From: Bacteroidia bacterium
GTDB lineage: Bacteria > Bacteroidota > Bacteroidia > M30B66
Direction: 5' to 3'
DNA length: 37,447 nt
Assembly (NCBI GenBank): GCA_019695235.1
Contig: JAIBAI010000030.1
Location: 1-37,447, forward strand
Shown here: one piece after another, positions 33,835 to 37,447 of the stretch
Layout of the letters: each line of letters opens with the position of its first letter
How positions within the stretch are numbered: the first letter of the stretch is position 1
Made by a program: the position numbers and the translations under genes
The notes under the pieces: model-generated
Told to the model about the DNA's origin: nothing
The model's database searches: none
The model's input: the letters and a program-made list of their open reading frames with translations, nothing else

Positions 33835-35355
33835 TCAATCATGGAATATCGCAGAAGTATTTGGTTTGGCTTTCACTGTAACAGTAACAGTAGCCGTATC
33901 CTGACAGTTATTGCTATCGGTTCCGGTAACTGTATAGGTAGTAGTAGCTGAAGGATTCGCATCAACAGGTGTGCCTGTTACAGCACTCAGCCCGGTTGAG
34001 GGTGACCATGCATACGAACTAGCACCGGAAGCAGACAACTGGGTTGTTTCACCCGCACAGATGCTCACATCAGCACTTGCCGTAACGTTTGGCAATGCGT
34101 TTTCAACCAACACTATGGCGGTTCTCGGAGAGCTGACACATTGGGTAGCCAAATCACGCATCACAGCGTAATAGGTACCAGCAGCAGCAGGTGTGTAAGT
34201 GTTTACACCACTCAAAGTACCTGATTGCAGTGGAGTACCACCGGTAGCAGCCGCATACCAGTCAATGGTAAAGCCGGCACTCGCAGTTGCTGAGATGGCC
34301 GGTATGGTTCCGCCGGCACAATAAGCTCCTCCTGTTGGGCTACTAGGTGCTGCCACTGGTGGACAAGAGCAGTCAGGTGCAGTAATGCCCAGGGTTTGGG
34401 TACATGTGGCAACAGTCAGACTAATGGTAACATCAGTTCCGGCAGCGATACCTGTGAGTTCCCAGTTATTTCCTCCGGTGTTGTTCGGGGTTCCTGTTGA
34501 ACTTGTTGGCGTGCCTGAACTAACAGAGAAATTAACCGAATAGGTAAGTAAGTCACCCGAACAGGCAGGTGACCCTACCAATGTAATGGTTGGAAGCGGG
34601 GTAATAACTATCTGCAGCGTAGTCGAACTTGCACATCCTCCGGGGTCGGGCGTGAAGGTGTAGGTTGTCGTAGATGTATTATTTATAGCGGGTGTCCACG
34701 TACCGTCAATGCCGTTGGTGGAGGTGGTTGGCAAAGCAGGAATGCTTGCACCAGCACAATAAGGGCCAACTGCTGCAAATGTGGGCGTGACCTGCGGGCT
34801 GATGGTAATACTTACCACCTTCACATTGGCACATTGCCCGGCATCGGGTGTAAAGGTATAATCAGCACTTCCTGCGGCAGAAGTATTGATGGTTGCAGGT
34901 GACCAGGTGCCGGTAATACCATTGTCAGAAGTACCGGGCAAGGCAGGCGCAACAGAATTCTGGCAATAGGGCCCCAGGTTAAATGTCGGGTCAACCTTAG
35001 GTGTGAGCTGAATGCTCATTTGCACCGGGTCACCCGGACAGCCGTTGTTGGTTTCTATCACTTGCAGGGTATACGTTCCGGCAGGTGTTGAACCCCAGGC
35101 AATGGTAATCCGGTTGCTGCTTCCTGATGGCCCCTGGTTGTTGTTGATGGTACCGGTAAACCCGGCTGTCACCACCGACCAGGCATAGGTTGAACCAGTG
35201 GTTCCTGCACCTGCATTTTCATCCTTATCCACCCGATAAGGTCTGGTTTCACCCACACAAATCACTTGTGTTGGGGTTCCGTCGTCTTGTGCCTGCATAG
35301 GCAGGTTGAAGGCAAGGCCTGTAATCAGTGCCAGCCAAAGTTTAATTTGTCGCAT
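33835..35355 (-). CDS. Secreted Ig/PKD repeat protein ending in IFHD, no T9SS sorting domain
   Basis: A 506-residue exported protein. Signal peptide about 1-23 (NLPMQAQ); N-terminal PKD-like domain (about 31-119, GSTYAWSVVTAGFTGTI ... NGCPGDPV); two tandem repeats (about 122-188, 189-256) with GPYC ... LP ... NGITGTWSP ... YTFTPDAGQCA; a domain (about 257-332, ending ITAPDCSCP) shared with the 421-residue neighbour; an Ig-like Ig_7-type domain (about 333-419, IDWYAAATGGTPLQSG); a PKD-like domain (about 420-495, SSYAWSPSTGLS). It ends KAKPNTSAIFHD. Neither type A nor type B T9SS sorting domain is present. The next gene's ATG follows after 23 bp. Its partner upstream ends with the same peptide. 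Function unknown; a surface-matrix or filament component is likely. Confidence 0.88.
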   Translation of the reverse strand: MRQIKLWLALITGLAFNLPMQAQDDGTPTQVICVGETRPYRVDKDENAGAGTTGSTYAWSVVTAGFTGTINNNQGPSGSSNRITIAWGSTPAGTYTLQVIETNNGCPGDPVQMSIQLTPKVDPTFNLGPYCQNSVAPALPGTSDNGITGTWSPATINTSAAGSADYTFTPDAGQCANVKVVSITISPQVTPTFAAVGPYCAGASIPALPTTSTNGIDGTWTPAINNTSTTTYTFTPDPGGCASSTTLQIVITPLPTITLVGSPACSGDLLTYSVNFSVSSGTPTSSTGTPNNTGGNNWELTGIAAGTDVTISLTVATCTQTLGITAPDCSCPPVAAPSSPTGGAYCAGGTIPAISATASAGFTIDWYAAATGGTPLQSGTLSGVNTYTPAAAGTYYAVMRDLATQCVSSPRTAIVLVENALPNVTASADVSICAGETTQLSASGASSYAWSPSTGLSAVTGTPVDANPSATTTYTVTGTDSNNCQDTATVTVTVKAKPNTSAIFHD

Positions 35356-35367
35356 AGTGTTTGGGAT

Positions 35368-37447
35368 TTAGTCATGAAAAATGGTTGTTGTTGTTGGTAA
35401 AGCTTTGATGGTTATATTGGTTGTATATGGGTTTGGGGTTGCACATTGCCCCGGGTCAGGGGTAAATGTGAATGTTTGTACACCCGGACTATTTACATCC
35501 GGTGAGGCAGATGGCGACCAGGTACCGGTGATGCCATAAATATCACCAGGAAGCAAAGGCCCTGGAGGCAGCAATTCGCCTTCACAAAAAGGCCCAAGCT
35601 CAGTTAAATTCAGGGTAGTATTCGCCTGTACAGTGATGCAGGTTTCTTTGTAGCAATCAGGCCCGATTTTATAGGGTATCGGATTAGGCGCTGCATTGGC
35701 AAAAACAATTGGGGCACCACTTCCGTCACCATAATTGTTTTCTAAAATATTGGCACAGCTTAGAAACTGGTTACTCAAAAATGTGGGTGCCCCTAACAAT
35801 CCAGGGTCGTTCACAAGCATAGCAAATACCTGTATGCTGCCCGTTGGATTACCAATATCAGCCAATGGAAAGTTAAATTCAAAACCCTGGTAGTAATCAC
35901 CTGTTCCTGAATTGGCAGTATAAGCAAACCTTGCAGGGGCGGTATTGACCGAACCAAGGAAGTTATTGGCATCGGCCTGCATATCATACAAATCAAAAAA
36001 CCAGTCACCCAAATTTCCATTGATAGCCAAAATGTAATCCGGAGCAAAGCCAACATCAAACGATATGCTGCTATTGAGGTTTTCTATTGACTTATAAGGC
36101 GAATTAACCCTTGATAACCAGGTACTTAAGCTGTTATGACCACCTGACTTACTGTCAATGAATACCAAAATCTTGTTAGGTGCATTTTCGTTCACCAGCC
36201 TTCCGGCGATACCCATATTCAGGTTACCATAGCCATTGTTCAGATAAATGGCGTCAATATTGTTCAATCCAAAGCCACTGCTGGTGGGGCCCCGTGTTGA
36301 CCGTGCCAGCGCAGTACCCCATTCTTTCTCTACAATTTTCCCGTCGAAAATAAATTGAGGTTTATTATAGCTTCGTACGCAAACCTGATCGGCAGCAGCA
36401 AGATTAGCCGCCGGTGTGAAAGTTGTGCCTGTACCCATTGCTCCCTGAGACACCCCATTGATAAAGAACTCATAAAAATTACCATCGCCGGCAGTAAATG
36501 CAGGTTTTGTTCCTTCGCATACATCCGTAGGGTTAAGCGTAGGCGGGTCAATGACCAAAATGGTATCACGTGTTGTAAAACTTGTGCAGGCGCCTCCCGG
36601 ATTTACCACCTGTAAACGGGTAATTTTTTCGCCCGGCGTGGTCCATTGCAATTCATAAGGCCCCATACCAGCACCACTAATAATATTTGTCCCACCGGGG
36701 AAAGTCCAGTTAAACGTAGCGCCCGCACAGTATTTTCCGGTAAAGGTGGCGATGGCACTTTGCTCACTGCAGGCCGGATTGGGTGTTATTGAGAAATAAG
36801 AAGTTGGGTAAGCATTCACAGTCACATCACGTGTGATGGAGGCTCCGGTACACCCGTTGTTGGCAGGGGTGATGGTATAGGTAACCACCACCGGACTGCA
36901 AAGGTTGTTGTTTAGCGGGATATCAATCGGGCTTCCAGTGCCGGAAGAGCCGTCTGAGCCAGACCATGAGAATGTTGTCCCTCCCATAGATGAGCTGATA
37001 CTGATGTTTGCACTTGAGCCTGAACAGATACTGTATGCGCCTGAGCCGGTTGTAACATCAGGCAATTGCTTGATGGTAACGGGGCCGAAACTGGTACCTG
37101 TTACAGCAGGATTGCTTGAAACAACTCTGATTTGATAAGCACTGCCTCCAGAAGTGCCGGAAGGTATTGTGCCGGATATAGTTCCTGAATTGGCTGTGCT
37201 TGTTAACGTTCCAAGGTTCACTGGGCTGGCAAAACTGCCGGAAGCATTTGACAATTGTGCTGTGTAAACGTTGCCTGCATTAAAAGTACCGGTACTGGTA
37301 AAAGGAATGCTAATTGCCTCTCCTGCACAATAACTTACCGGTGAGATGGTTTCGGTAGTAATTGTGTTTGCAGAGGCACTGCTGAGTGTTATGTCATCTA
37401 CTGCAAATGAGGGGTCGGTACCAGTGCCATCGTCATTGTTTTTCCAG
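35368..37447 (-). CDS. Large secreted Ig/PKD repeat protein ending in IFHD (5' end outside window)
   Basis: About 693 residues are visible; the frame is open to the right edge, so the gene is 5'-truncated by the window. At the edge it reads as the end of a MAM- or carbohydrate-binding-like domain (PSFAVDDITLSS). Ig/PKD-like units follow (SYCAGEAISIPFTSTG; SICSGSSANISIS; FNWTFPGGTNIISGAG). A larger beta-sandwich-like domain is at about 35640-36385 (FIFDGKIVEKEWG, then GFGLNNIDAIYLNNGYG, ILVFIDSKSGGHNS, and YQGFEFNFPLADIG). One GPFC...GITGTWSP...FTFTPDPGQCA repeat like those of the 506-residue neighbour comes last, then the end KALPTTTTIFHD. No T9SS sorting domain is seen at the C-terminus. Its stop is 12 bp before the next gene, so it shares that operon. 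Confidence 0.85.
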   Translation of the reverse strand, partial: WKNNDDGTGTDPSFAVDDITLSSASANTITTETISPVSYCAGEAISIPFTSTGTFNAGNVYTAQLSNASGSFASPVNLGTLTSTANSGTISGTIPSGTSGGSAYQIRVVSSNPAVTGTSFGPVTIKQLPDVTTGSGAYSICSGSSANISISSSMGGTTFSWSGSDGSSGTGSPIDIPLNNNLCSPVVVTYTITPANNGCTGASITRDVTVNAYPTSYFSITPNPACSEQSAIATFTGKYCAGATFNWTFPGGTNIISGAGMGPYELQWTTPGEKITRLQVVNPGGACTSFTTRDTILVIDPPTLNPTDVCEGTKPAFTAGDGNFYEFFINGVSQGAMGTGTTFTPAANLAAADQVCVRSYNKPQFIFDGKIVEKEWGTALARSTRGPTSSGFGLNNIDAIYLNNGYGNLNMGIAGRLVNENAPNKILVFIDSKSGGHNSLSTWLSRVNSPYKSIENLNSSISFDVGFAPDYILAINGNLGDWFFDLYDMQADANNFLGSVNTAPARFAYTANSGTGDYYQGFEFNFPLADIGNPTGSIQVFAMLVNDPGLLGAPTFLSNQFLSCANILENNYGDGSGAPIVFANAAPNPIPYKIGPDCYKETCITVQANTTLNLTELGPFCEGELLPPGPLLPGDIYGITGTWSPSASPDVNSPGVQTFTFTPDPGQCATPNPYTTNITIKALPTTTTIFHD
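35640..36385 (-). other. Beta-sandwich-like domain of unknown family in the IFHD protein
   Basis: A region of about 245 residues between Cys-containing Ig-like units. It opens with a Trp-containing FDGKIVEKEWG strand reminiscent of CBM9/DOMON-like folds and contains FGLNNIDAIYLNN, LNMGIAGRLVNE, ILVFIDSKSGGHNS and FEFNFPLADIG. I recall similar successions (FG...L.A...IGI.G....LFIDS..GG) in other secreted bacterial proteins but cannot assign a ligand. Confidence 0.5.

Noticed and set aside
33835-37447. Possibility that the three repeat-protein genes are one gene broken by frameshifts
   Set aside because: The 506- and 421-residue proteins each begin with a clean signal peptide at an ATG, and both upstream proteins end in the same peptide before their stops, so these are real gene ends.

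Overview
The window is a chromosomal segment of a Bacteroidota bacterium. I base this on the type IX secretion (T9SS) C-terminal sorting domains (types A and B), a PorP/SprF protein, a DUF4290-murA pair, a DUF5777 beta-barrel gene, and repeated matches to the Bacteroidota -7 promoter box TAnnTTTG just upstream of start codons. Base composition is moderate. No rRNA, tRNA, insertion sequence, phage module or CRISPR array was recognised. The class within the phylum cannot be fixed from this window.

Left part (1-12.9 kb), mostly housekeeping and central metabolism: an aldehyde dehydrogenase followed by acetyl-CoA synthetase; a small anchored OB-fold protein; a three-gene envelope cluster (CxxCH haem lipoprotein, YceI-like protein, DUF5777 outer-membrane barrel); ATP-dependent PEP carboxykinase on the minus strand; a small lipoprotein; a ridA-DUF423 pair with TGATG coupling; a Kef/CPA2-type antiporter with RCK domains; and the insertase YidC.

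Centre (12.9-23.5 kb): an AT-rich intergenic stretch with a promoter, a 136-residue secreted protein of unknown function, then a giant 3277-residue T9SS type A cell-surface protein. It carries two GEVED domains, an orphan P-domain, 11 cysteine-bracketed FN3-like repeats interleaved with 5 CUB-like domains, an Ig/PKD-like tail and a sorting domain. It ends at a strong intrinsic terminator.

Right-centre (23.5-31.5 kb): a reverse transsulfuration pair (cystathionine beta-synthase and a Cys/Met PLP lyase) on the minus strand. A divergent plus-strand run follows: UvrD/PcrA helicase, DUF4290, and MurA. The MurA has Asp at the position of the usual catalytic Cys, which predicts intrinsic fosfomycin insensitivity. 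A tiny lipoprotein and a secreted protein follow.

Right part (31.5-37.4 kb), all minus strand: an apparent operon of [Ig/PKD repeat protein, open at the right edge] - [506-residue Ig/PKD protein] - [421-residue protein with T9SS type B domain] - [PorP/SprF]. The first two proteins lack any recognisable T9SS sorting domain. They end in the same short peptide (K-x-x-P-x-T-x-x-I-F-H-D) encoded by different codons. The 506- and 421-residue proteins share two homologous domains. This looks like a co-secreted surface assembly and is the best candidate here for something undescribed.

All function calls come from reading motifs by eye; no database search was run.
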